A stretch of 64,000 nucleotides of DNA from Phycisphaerae bacterium (GTDB lineage Bacteria > Planctomycetota > Phycisphaerae > Phycisphaerales > UBA1924): NCBI GenBank assembly GCA_030432255.1, contig JAUIHS010000015.1, positions 1 to 64,000 of the forward strand. Reading direction: 5' to 3'. Shown here piece after piece: positions 1 to 10,048 of this stretch. The position numbers and the translations under genes were made by a program. Position 1 is the stretch's first letter, and the number at the start of each line of letters is the position of its first letter. The notes beneath the pieces were generated by a model. The model saw nothing but the letters and a program-made list of their open reading frames with translations, was not told the origin of the DNA and ran no database searches.

Positions 1-99
1 AAGGTAAGCGTCCAGGGCAGGACCCGTAAACAATTCATGCGTTATGACAAGATTTTCAGCTTGCTGAGCCACCAAAAGCTCATCAGTGATCGGCTTTAG
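1..99 (+). CDS. Possible 3' end of a truncated gene at the window edge
   Basis: Frame 1 is open from the first base for 32 codons and ends in TAG at 97-99. The predicted tail is basic and polar and I do not recognise it. The other two plus frames have stops within the first 30 bases. The base composition of 1-140 is visibly more AT-rich than the rest of the window. The region could be the end of a neighbouring gene or simply non-coding leader DNA upstream of the kinase-like ORF. Confidence 0.2.
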   Translation, partial: KVSVQGRTRKQFMRYDKIFSLLSHQKLISDRL

Positions 100-143
100 G
101 TTTGCCTGACGAATTTTAGAGCTTCCGACTAAACGATATTGCA

Positions 144-1838
144 ATGCACCAGCAACCGATGGAAACCCCACCGTCCGAGCCGCCCAGCGTGAATGAGGAG
201 CAAACCCTCATGATGGGTGCCGGCAACGGAGAGGAAACCCGATTCGACCTGGCACCGCCGGGACCGATACCCGGCGTGGAGGCCGGCGATCCCCCGACGA
301 TGCCCAAGGTGGATGGCGCACCGCCGGCATCCCCCTCCTCTTCCTCCGGTTTTCCCAATGTAACCGAGGTCGAGTCGCAAAGCTCCGATGTCGGCCGTCC
401 CTCCAAACCTTCCGTGCGCATCTCCGACAGTCGCCCCGGCGTCCCCGGCTCCGGCTCGCCCTATCGCCCCCCCTCATCCTCGGCGCCAGCCAGCTCTGCG
501 GGAAACTCCACCCGCCTTTCCACCAAAGGAAAGACGCCGCCACAGCTGAAGGGTTACACCCTGACAGATCGGCTCGGTGCGGGAACTTTCGGCTCCGTTT
601 GGCGCGCACGTCACCTGCGCACGAATGCGGAAATGGCCGTGAAGCTCTTCGATCAATCGATCGGGGCCGATTGGGACTACCTGAAGCGCGAAATCGAAAC
701 CCTGCTAACCGTGGGAAAGCATCCGAATATCGTCACGCTCCACGATGCCGATTTTTTTCAGGAACCGCCGTTCTACGCAATGGAGTTGATGCACACTTCC
801 ATGGACGCCGCTCTGCGTGCGCATCGCAAGGCTGTGCTGGCCAACGTTGAATCGGGAGAGATGGAAGACCACCAATGGATCCCCTGGCCCGACCTGGATC
901 AGGCGGCCAAGTGGTTCGAGCAAATGGCCAGCGGTCTTGGCTATGTTCATGGAAAGGCGTTTATTCACTGTGACATGAAGCCGGCCAACGTGCTGCTCGA
1001 CGATGGCGACAACGCCCGCATCGTGGACTTTGGTCAGGCGCTGCTTAAGGGACGCGACAACGTCTCCCTGGGAACGCTGTTCTTCATGCCTCCGGAACAA
1101 ACCGAGATCGAGGACAAGGGCCTGGGCGACGGGTACTCGTTCGGCTTCCCGATGTACGCCGTCGGGCAGTGCGCGGACATCCTGGCCTTCCGACCGGTGT
1201 ACGTGCCGGTGGGTGAAGATCAGGTCGCGCACATCGAGATGTGCCGGGAGGTGGCGCGCCGGTTCGACCTCTGGTACTGCGGCGTCGATGACCACACCGA
1301 GGACGCGGACTTCGTGGAGGCGGGAGGCGTCTTCCCGATCCCGGAAGCGATGGTCGGGCGCGTGGCACGGCTGGTCGGGACGGACGGCAAGCAGAAGATG
1401 AGCAAGTCGCTGAACAACGCGATCTTCCTCTCCGATACGCCCAAGCAGGTGAAGAAGAAGATCAACGCGATGTACCCGGGGCAGAGCCGCAACCCGGATG
1501 AGCCGGGCGACCCGGAGATCAACCCGGTCTTTGAGTTTGCGGATGTGTTCGTGAAGGACACCGACCTGGTCGCCGACTTACGCGCGCGGTACCGCAAGGG
1601 GGACAACCTCGGCGACGGTCACGTGAAGGCGTATGTCATCGATGCGGTGAATGAACTGTTGGCGCCGATCCGTGAGCGGCGGGCGGAGTATGAGAAGCCG
1701 GGCGGCGACGACCTCGTGATCGACATCATCCGGACGGGCACGGCGCGGGCAAACGTCGTTGCGGAGGAGACGCTTGATCGAGCGAAGGCCGCGATGGGTC
1801 TGCGCTTCTTCGGGCGGACGCTGGGCGTGCGCGACTGA
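144..1838 (+). pseudogene. Chimeric ORF: Ser/Thr kinase N-terminal half fused to tryptophanyl-tRNA synthetase C-terminal half
   Basis: The 564-codon frame begins with a Pro/Ser-rich low-complexity segment (residues 1-135). A protein kinase domain follows: Gly loop 145-150, ATP lysine K167, catalytic loop with D277 and K279 in an HCD context (the usual HRD arginine is Cys), DFG at 295-297 and PPE at 316-318. The kinase stops there, without its C-lobe. From about residue 328 the protein is class I TrpRS: a YSFGFPMYAVGQ-type segment, the VPVGEDQ..HIE block, KMSKS at 418-422 and the helical anticodon-binding domain to the end. The TrpRS N-terminal half, with the HIGH signature, is missing. Neither half should work alone. 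The join lies near 1110-1135. A contig mis-join or a deletion fusion are the likely explanations; a functional fusion is improbable. Confidence 0.8.
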
Positions 1839-1880
1839 CCACGCGAAGTTCCGTCGGTTCAGCGATTGATGCCGCTGACC

Positions 1881-2072
1881 TCAACGCCGGACAATCACAA
1901 CCCAGGTGATGACGGCGATGCCGAGGCCGGCGATCAGGAATGGCACCACGACTCGCATCCATCGGGGCACGCCGGCATCCTGTGACCACGGGTGACGCAG
2001 CGCCTGAATCAGCGCGATCAGGATCAGACCGACAGAGACGCACCACAGGATCAATGCACCAACGGCTGGCAT
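1881..2072 (-). CDS. Small two-helix membrane protein
   Basis: The 63-residue product has two hydrophobic stretches (about residues 3-23 and 41-60) separated by a short basic, Trp-containing loop, which suggests a hairpin membrane protein. It lies 47 bp downstream of guaB on the same strand and could be its last co-transcribed gene. I know no family for it. The coding call rests on the clean hydrophobic pattern, so it is moderate. No catalytic or binding motif is visible. Confidence 0.5.
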   Translation of the reverse strand: MPAVGALILWCVSVGLILIALIQALRHPWSQDAGVPRWMRVVVPFLIAGLGIAVITWVVIVRR

Positions 2073-2119
2073 GTGCAGATCGTAGGGGGAATGAGGTGTG
2101 TTGGCCCGCTGTTCCCGGT

Positions 2120-3646
2120 TTACTTCCGCCCGGTGTCCGCTTCCATGGTGTAGTTCGGCGACTCCTTCGTGATGCGCAGGTCGTGCGGGTGGCTCTCGAC
2201 CATGCTCGCGGCGGTGATGCGGCAGAAGCGCGCCTCGGTTCGAAGCGCCTCGATCGAATGACAGCCGCAGTACCCCATGGCCGATCGGACGCCGCCGACC
2301 ATCTGGTAGACGTATTCGGAGAGTGAGCCGCGATAGGGCACGAGGCCTTCGACGCCCTCCGGGACGAACTTGGCCAGTTGTCCGCCCTCGTCCTTCTTGT
2401 CAGCCTGCGAGTATCGGTCGGCAGAACCTGCGGCCATGGCGCCCTCTGAACCCATACCTCGATACGTCTTGTAGCGACGCCCCTGCGAGATCACCAGTTC
2501 GCCGGGAGACTCGTCCAGTCCCGCGAACAGCCCACCCATCATGACACAGTGGGCGCCGGCGGCGAGCGCCTTGGCGATGTCCCCGGACTGCCGGACGCCA
2601 CCATCCGCGATCACGGGCACCGAACTCTCGGCGGCTTCGACCGCGTTCATCACAGCCGAGATCTGTGGAACGCCAACGCCCGTGACCACGCGCGTGGTGC
2701 AGATCGATCCGGGACCGATACCCACCTTGACCCCGTCAGCACCGGCTTCGATGAGGTCCCGTGCGCCGTCGGCGGTCGCGATGTTGCCCGCGATGACCTC
2801 GATGTCCCACTGGCGCTTGACCTCCTTGACCGTCTCCAGCACATTCTTCGAGTGACCGTGCGCCGTGTCGACGGTGATGACATCCACATCAGCCTCAATG
2901 AGCGTCTCCACCCGGTCGAACTGGAAGACGCCGATGGCGGCGCCGCACCGGAGTCGGCCGCGATCGTCCTTGCATGCGAGCGGGAACCGCTTCTGCTGTT
3001 CGAGGTCGCGCATGGTCACCATGCCGGCGAGTTGCCCCTTGCGATCGACGAGCAGGAGTTTCTCGACCTTGCCCTCATTCAGACGTCGAACGGCATCTTC
3101 GAGCGTGGTTTCCGGCGGGGCGGTCACCAGGTTGGTGCTGGTCATGACGTCCTGGACGAGGAGTTCGTCGGAGTCGATGAACTTGAGATCCCGGGCCGTC
3201 AGGATGCCGAGGACCTTGCCCTTGGTCCTGAGCGAGGTCGAGCCGTCGTCGGTGACCGGGAAACCGGAGACATTGTGTTCGCGCATGGCCTGACGGGCGG
3301 CGCCGACGGTGTCCCTGGGCCCCAGCGTAACGGGGTCGGTGATGACGCCGTTCTCCGAACGCTTGACCTTCGTCACCTCGCGGGCCTGGGCAGCAGGGGG
3401 CATGTTCTTGTGAATGATCCCGATTCCGCCCTCCTGCGCCAGCGCGATGGCCAGCCGCGACTCGGTCACGGTGTCCATCGGTGCGGAGACGAGGGGGATA
3501 TGGAGGGTGATCTTCCGGGTCAGTTGAGTCGTCAGGTCGACCTGCGAGGGCACGACGTCGCTGGCGCGTGGAATGAGCAGGACATCGTCGAACGTGATGC
3601 CGTCCGCAACGATCCTGAACGATCCTTCATTGGAGTGGGGTCCCAT
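2120..3646 (-). CDS. guaB: Inosine-5'-monophosphate dehydrogenase
   Basis: This enzyme makes XMP from IMP with NAD+, the committed step of guanine nucleotide synthesis in the cytoplasm. The protein starts with the family's typical [10 protein letters not shown] block, and a CBS-domain pair lies roughly at residues 100-220. The catalytic loop GPGSICTTR carries the nucleophile C316. The C-terminal flap, with its YRGMGS and [15 protein letters not shown] segments, is present. The frame is open to 3751, but the extra 35 residues do not resemble the family. The ATG at 3646 gives 508 residues, close to the usual 480-500. No strong Shine-Dalgarno precedes it. Confidence 0.95.
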   Translation of the reverse strand: MGPHSNEGSFRIVADGITFDDVLLIPRASDVVPSQVDLTTQLTRKITLHIPLVSAPMDTVTESRLAIALAQEGGIGIIHKNMPPAAQAREVTKVKRSENGVITDPVTLGPRDTVGAARQAMREHNVSGFPVTDDGSTSLRTKGKVLGILTARDLKFIDSDELLVQDVMTSTNLVTAPPETTLEDAVRRLNEGKVEKLLLVDRKGQLAGMVTMRDLEQQKRFPLACKDDRGRLRCGAAIGVFQFDRVETLIEADVDVITVDTAHGHSKNVLETVKEVKRQWDIEVIAGNIATADGARDLIEAGADGVKVGIGPGSICTTRVVTGVGVPQISAVMNAVEAAESSVPVIADGGVRQSGDIAKALAAGAHCVMMGGLFAGLDESPGELVISQGRRYKTYRGMGSEGAMAAGSADRYSQADKKDEGGQLAKFVPEGVEGLVPYRGSLSEYVYQMVGGVRSAMGYCGCHSIEALRTEARFCRITAASMVESHPHDLRITKESPNYTMEADTGRK

Positions 3647-3839
3647 TTGCCAATGATGCCAGAGGGGAGACCCGGCGTCAATCCGGGCACTGCAACAGGC
3701 AACGTTGTGTTTCTGTAAGAACATCACGGCGTCGGCGCGCCTCTTCTCCACTCAGATCGCTCATTGGGGATGGGGCGGGACTCGGTACAATGGAATCGAA
3801 GGCCGCCACCCGCCATACCTCTGCGCAGGAGTGATTGCG

Positions 3840-4229
3840 ATGCCACAACTCGTTGTCATGGGTGCGTCATGTCAGTGCACGTTCGGGACGACCCCCGGTA
3901 CGCTGACCGTGACGCCGGAGAATAAGACCCAGGGATCCATGGTCCCGGCGGCCACCATCATGGACCACGTGCCGATGAAGAACCTGGCATCCTTCGGGAT
4001 GTGCTCTTCACCATCCAACCCGACAGTGGCCGCCGCGACGGCAGCCGCGGCGGGCGTGCTCACGCCGCAGCCCTGTATCCCGGCCACCTCCGCACCCTGG
4101 ACTCCGGGCTGCAGTTCGGTCCTGATCAACAACAAGCCCGCGCTCAACAGCACATCGAAGTGCATGTGCAACTGGGGAGGCGTCATCTCCATCACCAGCG
4201 CGGGACAGACGAGTATCACCATCCCATGA
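3840..4229 (+). CDS. DUF4280 (PAAR-like) domain protein
   Basis: The 129-residue protein matches the DUF4280 pattern: an N-terminal MPQLVVMGA start, a Cys pair, a central MDHVPMKNLASFGMC-type block, a Cys/Pro-rich middle (TPQPCIP), a W..G segment and an ITSAGQ C-terminus. The family is regarded as PAAR-like, that is, related to the spike tips of contractile secretion systems. No other spike, sheath or tube gene is visible in the window. The start at 3840 is chosen because the upstream part of the open frame (from 3705) is unlike the family. The stop overlaps the next ATG in an ATGA junction, so the two genes are probably translationally coupled. Confidence 0.75.
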   Translation: MPQLVVMGASCQCTFGTTPGTLTVTPENKTQGSMVPAATIMDHVPMKNLASFGMCSSPSNPTVAAATAAAAGVLTPQPCIPATSAPWTPGCSSVLINNKPALNSTSKCMCNWGGVISITSAGQTSITIP

Positions 4230-4690
4230 CGCGCGGGGTGACCATCCGGGAGCCGCTCACCATGAATTGTGAGGATCGGGTCTTTCTGATCGAGAACAGC
4301 GAGGCCCATGCACAGATCGCACAACGCGCCCTTGACCAGGCAGGCGTCACCAGCCCGACGGATGTGTTCACCGACGCCGAATCCGCACTCGATCAACTCT
4401 TCACCGCGCGTGACGCGGACGGCCTGCCCTTTCTCGTCCTGCTTTCACTGACGCTTCCCGGCATCGACGGCCTCGATGCGCTGCGCGCCCTGCATGCCGC
4501 CGGAATCACGGAATCGACGACGATCGTCGTCACCTCACGTGTGCCGGACCGAACGCTCCGGCAGCGGTGCCTCGATCTCGGTGCCGCGGCATACCTGGTG
4601 GAGACCCCGACCCTCGACGACTGGGCCCGCGAGTTCCGTGCGCTGCCTGCCGTCCGGGCGCGTGACGGCGAGGACTCCGATCCGACATGA
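4226..4690 (+). CDS. Degenerate response-regulator receiver domain protein
   Basis: The 154-residue single-domain protein has the Rcp1-like receiver fold: FLIEN near residue 20, a VFTDAESALDQL helix, an LVLL strand followed by LPGIDGLDALRAL, a VVTS strand and a GAAAYLV strand. Key residues are altered. The phospho-acceptor position in the usual LLDL strand is S74, the acidic pair is reduced to E23-N24, and the conserved Lys of the last strand reads Glu (LVETP). It probably cannot be phosphorylated in the normal way and may act as a binding module. The start at 4226 overlaps the DUF4280 stop; the internal ATG at 4262 is an alternative. Confidence 0.75.
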   Translation: MTRGVTIREPLTMNCEDRVFLIENSEAHAQIAQRALDQAGVTSPTDVFTDAESALDQLFTARDADGLPFLVLLSLTLPGIDGLDALRALHAAGITESTTIVVTSRVPDRTLRQRCLDLGAAAYLVETPTLDDWAREFRALPAVRARDGEDSDPT

Positions 4691-4725
4691 GCGGGTGATT
4701 CTCGATCCCCGGTTATGATGGGATC

Positions 4726-7635
4726 ATGTTCCAGATCAAACCTATCGGTTGTCTGCTCCGATCAGCGGCTCTCCTGAGCGTCGCCGCGGCCCCGCCGCTG
4801 CATGCGGACATTGTGCCCTCCGACGTGCGCGTGGTGCACACGGACGACGCCGGGTGGTTCCGCGTGACAATCGAGGCTCCCGAGGATCATGACTGGCGGT
4901 TCGACTGGAGCAGGAAGGGTCGACTCCTCGCGCCGGCGCTCCGGGCGACAGGGGGCGGGGGGGCGCGCGTGTTCTGCGAGGATGCGGACGGAGACGAGTG
5001 GGCATTCGTGGGGCGCTTCGAAGGCGATGTGCTGCCCCCGCTTGAGTTGCGGTATCGGGTTGAAGGCGGCTGGACCATCGAGTCACTGAGTATCAATGCC
5101 GAGGTCGCTCAATGGTCGGTCGAAGACCCGGCGCGGTCCTGGGCTCGGGCCGGACAGGCGGACTTCAACAGGCGCGCCGCACGGATCACGGAGGATGGCG
5201 GGTTCAATCGCTACGCGGCATCTCGACTGAGCGCAATCCATGATCTCGAAGGCACGGATCCTGTCAGCGGCGGGAACGGCTGGAATCGCAACGGCCAGCC
5301 GTCACGCTATGAGGTCGTCATCGGGACCGCCGCGATGGAGGAGTCGCTGCAACTTCGACGGATGCTCAGTGCCGACTCACGTGGGGAGGAGCAGACCATC
5401 CCCGTGGCAGACATTCGAGGTGTTGATGTTCCGGCGCACGACTATGACGAACTCAGAGGGAGCACCGAGGTGCGACACTCCCGCCTTGCGGGACTCGTGC
5501 CGGCTGATCAGTACTACGCCCGCTTCTCGACGCTCGGCGCGATGCTCGAGTCGCTTGATATCGCGGAGGACTGGGGTGGCACTTTTGTCCGCTCCTTCGA
5601 GGGCGTCGGTTTCGACTATGACACGCGCGAGCGCCTGCTCACCCAGCTGTGCCTGATCGACGATGCACGGGCCCGGAAACTGGGCATGCCCGCGCTGAAG
5701 CAGGTCGCGGTTACGGGATCTGATCCCTTCGTCAGTTCGGGCGGAGACGTCACGCTGCTCTTCGAGGCCGGCCACGAGCAACTCATGAGCCGGATCCTCG
5801 ACATGCCATGGAACCGGACGCGCGTGCAGATGAGAGATGTTGTCAAGCGGTCATTTTCCGATTACGGCGAACATCGGATCGAGAGCCTGACGACACCGGA
5901 CCGGGTGGTGTCGAGTCACCGCTGTTTTGCGGCGGGCGTTTACATCTACAGCAATTCCCTTGTCGGTGTACATCGGGTGCTGGACGTGATCGCCGGAGAA
6001 CGCCCGGCGCTCGCTTCGACGCCTGATTTCCAGTACTTCCGCGCTTCGATCTACCCGTTCAGCGATGATGAGAGTGGCTTCGTGTACCTCGGTGACTCGT
6101 TCATCCGACGTGTGACGGGGCCGGCGATGCGAATCGCATGGAACCGTCGGATGGAGGTGGCGGCGAGCCTCGGCACGCTGCGCAACGCGGCTCTCTTTCA
6201 TGCCTGGCAGACAGGCGAGGTGCCTGACTCGATCGGCGCGATGTCCGACAGCGGGTCCCTCGATGTGGACGATCTGTACGATCCGTGGGAAGGAAGCTTT
6301 GCGTGGAACGAAGAGGCCTTCCTGCCGCAGAGCACGACCGCGAACACATTGGCGGCGCTGACGCCGCTCATCGAACTCCCGGTGACGACGGTGTCCCGGA
6401 GCGAGGCGGACGCCTACGAGCAGTTCCGGGATCGATACACCAGCTACTGGCGGGATGTTTTCGATCCCATCGGAATCCGGATCGCCCTCGGTAAGGACGT
6501 CCGGATTGACACGCATATCACACCGCTGATCAACAACACGTGGTACGAACAGCAGCGGGAGTGGACCGCGGGTGAGCCGGTTGATGTGCGCGTGCACGAG
6601 TTCTCCGATGACACGATGCTCCGCGTGGTCGCTCGGCTCCACCATGGCCACGAATTGCGACGCGTTCTGGCATGGGGTGAGGCGATGGCAGGTGATGCAT
6701 TCGCGCTGGACTGGGTGGGCGACTGGGCAACCCTTTGGGTTGAGGATCGTGATGCGTTCGAGATCTTTTTTCGCGGCATCTTCGATGTCGATGGCAGGTC
6801 TGAACAGAATGTGCACGACATCTTCCAGATGACACTCGTTGTCGGGGTGCACACGAAGAACAAGCTGAATCTGGCTGCCTTCCTGACCGGGCTCAAGGTC
6901 ACAGTGGATACGGTGGCCCCCAATCTCGTGCGCTTCGATCGCATGGAGGATCACGGCGGCATCGGCATCGTCCGGATCTCACCGGAGCCGGACGGCGAGT
7001 TCCAGCAGTTGATGGAGATGGGGGCTGAAGAGGCGGGGCGCGAATTCGTCGCACCGGGACTGTACTACGCGACCATTCAGGATGGCTGGTACATCTCGAC
7101 ACAGGAGCGTGCCATTCGTGGGCGGATCGATGCCGGGGCGGACAACTCGGACACCGAAGAGGAGATCATCCCTGCAAATGAACTGATCTACCTCGACCTC
7201 TCCGAGGAGAAGGGCCCGCGAACACTGATCTGCGAGATCATCGAGATGCGAGCCCGGCAGCAGGCGAATGTCTCGATGGAACTGATCGCACTGCTCGGAG
7301 ACTGTGGCCTCATCAGGGAGGGTGACGATCCTGATGCAGCCGTGAAGCGCGTCTTCGGCGTCGATCTCAGTGGGCCCAATGGCGACACATGGACATGGGA
7401 TGCCTCCGCGCATCGACCCGTCTCCAGCGTGTACGGCCATGGTGATGAGGGCACCGTTCGTGAGACGCTCAACGATGATGCGCCGTTCCGCGACATCATC
7501 GAACCCCTCCAGCGCGCCATCGCGGCGATGGTCTTCACGGATGACGACGGCATCGCGGTCACGCTGCGCGTCCGGCGGGACAAGCCGGAACCGACGACCG
7601 TGCCCGGGATGCGCAAGCCCGGAGCACAACGATGA
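4726..7635 (+). CDS. Very large exported protein of unknown function
   Basis: The 969-residue protein begins with a Sec signal peptide: a basic/hydrophobic start and a [19 protein letters not shown] stretch ending around residue 27. The rest is soluble-looking, rich in acidic residues and Trp/Tyr, with no internal membrane segment. I do not recognise a catalytic motif or named domain. It resembles the long planctomycete periplasmic proteins that stay unannotated. Its last codon overlaps the ATG of the ABC ATPase gene (ATGA), so the two are likely in one operon. The product may be the client or periplasmic partner of that transporter, but this is inference from context only. Confidence 0.85.
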   Translation: MFQIKPIGCLLRSAALLSVAAAPPLHADIVPSDVRVVHTDDAGWFRVTIEAPEDHDWRFDWSRKGRLLAPALRATGGGGARVFCEDADGDEWAFVGRFEGDVLPPLELRYRVEGGWTIESLSINAEVAQWSVEDPARSWARAGQADFNRRAARITEDGGFNRYAASRLSAIHDLEGTDPVSGGNGWNRNGQPSRYEVVIGTAAMEESLQLRRMLSADSRGEEQTIPVADIRGVDVPAHDYDELRGSTEVRHSRLAGLVPADQYYARFSTLGAMLESLDIAEDWGGTFVRSFEGVGFDYDTRERLLTQLCLIDDARARKLGMPALKQVAVTGSDPFVSSGGDVTLLFEAGHEQLMSRILDMPWNRTRVQMRDVVKRSFSDYGEHRIESLTTPDRVVSSHRCFAAGVYIYSNSLVGVHRVLDVIAGERPALASTPDFQYFRASIYPFSDDESGFVYLGDSFIRRVTGPAMRIAWNRRMEVAASLGTLRNAALFHAWQTGEVPDSIGAMSDSGSLDVDDLYDPWEGSFAWNEEAFLPQSTTANTLAALTPLIELPVTTVSRSEADAYEQFRDRYTSYWRDVFDPIGIRIALGKDVRIDTHITPLINNTWYEQQREWTAGEPVDVRVHEFSDDTMLRVVARLHHGHELRRVLAWGEAMAGDAFALDWVGDWATLWVEDRDAFEIFFRGIFDVDGRSEQNVHDIFQMTLVVGVHTKNKLNLAAFLTGLKVTVDTVAPNLVRFDRMEDHGGIGIVRISPEPDGEFQQLMEMGAEEAGREFVAPGLYYATIQDGWYISTQERAIRGRIDAGADNSDTEEEIIPANELIYLDLSEEKGPRTLICEIIEMRARQQANVSMELIALLGDCGLIREGDDPDAAVKRVFGVDLSGPNGDTWTWDASAHRPVSSVYGHGDEGTVRETLNDDAPFRDIIEPLQRAIAAMVFTDDDGIAVTLRVRRDKPEPTTVPGMRKPGAQR

Positions 7636-8561
7636 CTGAAGTGCTTCGGATCACCGATCTCTCGCGGTCCTTCGGAGAGACGGAGGCGCTTCGTGGCGTC
7701 AACTTCGCGGTCGGCAAGGGCGAGTGGATCGGACTGCTCGGTCCCAACGGTGCCGGCAAGACGACGTGTGTCCGCGCGATCGCGGGTCGGGTACGACCCG
7801 ACGCGGGTGTCATCCGGCTCTTTGACACCGATGTCACACAGGCTGGAGAGGCAGCGGCCGCCGCGCGATCAAGACTCGGCGTCGTCCCGCAGGACATCGC
7901 GCTGTACCCCACGCTGACGGCTTCGGAGAACCTGCAGACCTTCGGTGCTCTCAATGGCCTGAGTACATCGGAAGCCCGGGAGAGGGCGGAGTGGGCTCTG
8001 GAGTGGACGGGTCTCGATGGTCGTCGACGTGATCGCGTCAAGACCTTTTCCGGAGGCATGAAGCGTCGTCTCAACATCGCGTGTGGCGTGCTGCACCGTC
8101 CGGAACTGATCCTGCTCGATGAGCCGACGGTTGGTGTGGATCCGCAGAGCCGGGAGCGCATCTGGGAAATGCTGGGTCAGCTTCGGGACGAAGGCGCATC
8201 CCTCATGCTGACGACGCACCAACTCGATGAAGCGCAGAGGGTGTGCGACCGGATTGTCATCATCGATCATGGCTGTGTGATTGCCGATGGAACGCTCAGG
8301 TCGCTGATCGCCGAGACCGTCGGTTCCGACCGGCGCGTGATCGTGACCCTGGATGAACCGGTCGGAGAGGGTGCGTTCGGAGCAACGGTGCGGCTCAATG
8401 GAACGGCGCTCGAAGTCACGACGGAGCAGGTCGCGGCGGACCTGCCGATGGTTCTGGAACAGGTTGCGGGGCTGGGTCGCCGGGTGGAGGACGTCCGGAT
8501 CGTTGAGCCCTCTCTGCAGGCGGTCTTTCTTCATCTCACCGGAAGGGAGCTTCGCGAATGA
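7632..8561 (+). CDS. ABC transporter ATP-binding protein (ABC-2 type exporter)
   Basis: The 309-residue cytoplasmic ATPase has Walker [10 protein letters not shown] near residue 37, a Q-loop, the signature variant FSGGMKRRL, Walker B LILLDEP and an H-loop (TTHQLDEA). A C-terminal extension of about 80 residues is typical of the DrrA/NatA/CcmA exporter group. It overlaps the upstream exported-protein gene and the downstream permease gene by ATGA junctions, forming a tight three-gene unit. The substrate cannot be told from sequence. Confidence 0.93.
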   Translation: MTEVLRITDLSRSFGETEALRGVNFAVGKGEWIGLLGPNGAGKTTCVRAIAGRVRPDAGVIRLFDTDVTQAGEAAAAARSRLGVVPQDIALYPTLTASENLQTFGALNGLSTSEARERAEWALEWTGLDGRRRDRVKTFSGGMKRRLNIACGVLHRPELILLDEPTVGVDPQSRERIWEMLGQLRDEGASLMLTTHQLDEAQRVCDRIVIIDHGCVIADGTLRSLIAETVGSDRRVIVTLDEPVGEGAFGATVRLNGTALEVTTEQVAADLPMVLEQVAGLGRRVEDVRIVEPSLQAVFLHLTGRELRE

Positions 8562-9853
8562 TTGTCGCCCTGATCCGTACCGGACTGATCGAATTGAAAC
8601 GCGACCGCGTCGCGCTGGGGCTGACCTTTGTGCTGCCCATCCTCTTCTTCTCGATCTTTGCAATCGTCTTCGGCCAGACCGGTTCCGATGGAGCCAGCCG
8701 CGTGAATGTCATCGTCGTGGACGAAGACGGTTCGGATGCGAGTCGTCGGCTGATCGATGCGCTCGCAGCTGAGCCGGCGATCCGCCTGCGAACTCGTACC
8801 GATGCTGACGGTAACGAGCAGCCCTGGACGCAGGATGAGGCGCGCGCAGGTGTCGAGGATGGTGATGTCCCGGTTGCGATCATTCTTCCTGAGGGGTTCG
8901 GCTCGACGGTCGGGCGTTTCTTCGGCGATGTCGCTCCGATCGATCTGCTGATCGATACGGCGGATCCCATCGCTGGCCGACTGGTGGGCGGACTCCTGCA
9001 GAAGACGGCTTTCACGGCGCTTCCGGACCTGATGGTCGACCAGGGGCTCAGCGCCTTTGAGGAGCATGGTGGTCCGATGACACCGGCGCAGCGCCTCGCT
9101 GCCGGAGCCCTCAAGCGCTTCCTGACGACCGGTGGGGGTCCGATCGGAGAAGGGAACGACTCGGGGTCAGCGTCCGATGATGGATTCGAGTTCGGTGGCC
9201 CGATCACGGTGAATACGATCGACGTGCATCAGAGTGATGAGCGTAAGAAAAACCCGGCGGTGTCCTACTACGCCGCTGGCACCGGCGTCATGTTCCTGCT
9301 CTTCTCAGCGGCCGGCGCCGGTGGCTCGCTCCTCGACGAGCAGGACAACGGGACCCTCGAACGTGTGCTGACGTCGCGGATCTCGATGACGGGCCTGCTC
9401 CTCTCCAAGTGGATCCTGATCGCCGGCATCGGCGCCATCCAGGTGACGCTGATGTTTGTCTGGGGGCAACTCCTCTTCGGACTCCCCCTCACTGCGCACA
9501 TCCCCGGCTTCGTTGCCATGACCATCGCAACGGCGCTGTCAGCCTCAGCTTTCGGCCTGGTGCTCGCCGCGGCGTGCCGGAGCCGCGCCCAGTTGAGCGG
9601 CGCTTCGACGATCATCATCCTGATCATGTCCGCGATCGGTGGGAGCATGTTTCCGCGATTCATGATGCCGGAGGTCATGCAGAAGGCGGGCCTGCTGACC
9701 TTCAACGGCTGGTCGCTCGATGGCTATCGGAAGGTCTTCTGGAATGACGCGTCTCTCGTGGAGCTGTGGCCCCAGTTGTCGGTCCTGACGATTCTGACGA
9801 TTGTGCTGTTCCTGGTCGCCCGGTTGCTTGCCGGAAAGTGGGAGGCGGCTTGA
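8558..9853 (+). CDS. ABC-2 type transporter permease
   Basis: The 431-residue membrane protein has one N-terminal helix (LGLTFVLPILFFSIFAIVF), a long extracytoplasmic domain of about 200 residues, and five to six C-terminal helices. This is the YhgE/DrrB-type ABC-2 layout. The C-terminal core includes an LERVLTSRIS block before the coupling region, usual for the family. It is the partner of the ATPase at 7632-8561. A G-rich run with three GGG tracts lies about 12 nt after the stop, but no clear hairpin terminator follows. Confidence 0.9.
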   Translation: MIVALIRTGLIELKRDRVALGLTFVLPILFFSIFAIVFGQTGSDGASRVNVIVVDEDGSDASRRLIDALAAEPAIRLRTRTDADGNEQPWTQDEARAGVEDGDVPVAIILPEGFGSTVGRFFGDVAPIDLLIDTADPIAGRLVGGLLQKTAFTALPDLMVDQGLSAFEEHGGPMTPAQRLAAGALKRFLTTGGGPIGEGNDSGSASDDGFEFGGPITVNTIDVHQSDERKKNPAVSYYAAGTGVMFLLFSAAGAGGSLLDEQDNGTLERVLTSRISMTGLLLSKWILIAGIGAIQVTLMFVWGQLLFGLPLTAHIPGFVAMTIATALSASAFGLVLAAACRSRAQLSGASTIIILIMSAIGGSMFPRFMMPEVMQKAGLLTFNGWSLDGYRKVFWNDASLVELWPQLSVLTILTIVLFLVARLLAGKWEAA

Positions 9854-10048
9854 TCCATGTCAGGGTGAGGGTAGGGTCTGATCAAATCTCACCGAGGCAT
9901 GCACCCTTCAGGGTCGGGCCCGGTATGAACTCAAGGAAAAGCGCCCCCCGTGCGCCCTCAGTGCGTGTGTTATCCTGAGTCGTTGTGGGGACTGATCAGG
10001 AATGAACCGGACATCCCCGAGGTGTCCCAGCCAGATAAGGAAGATGCC

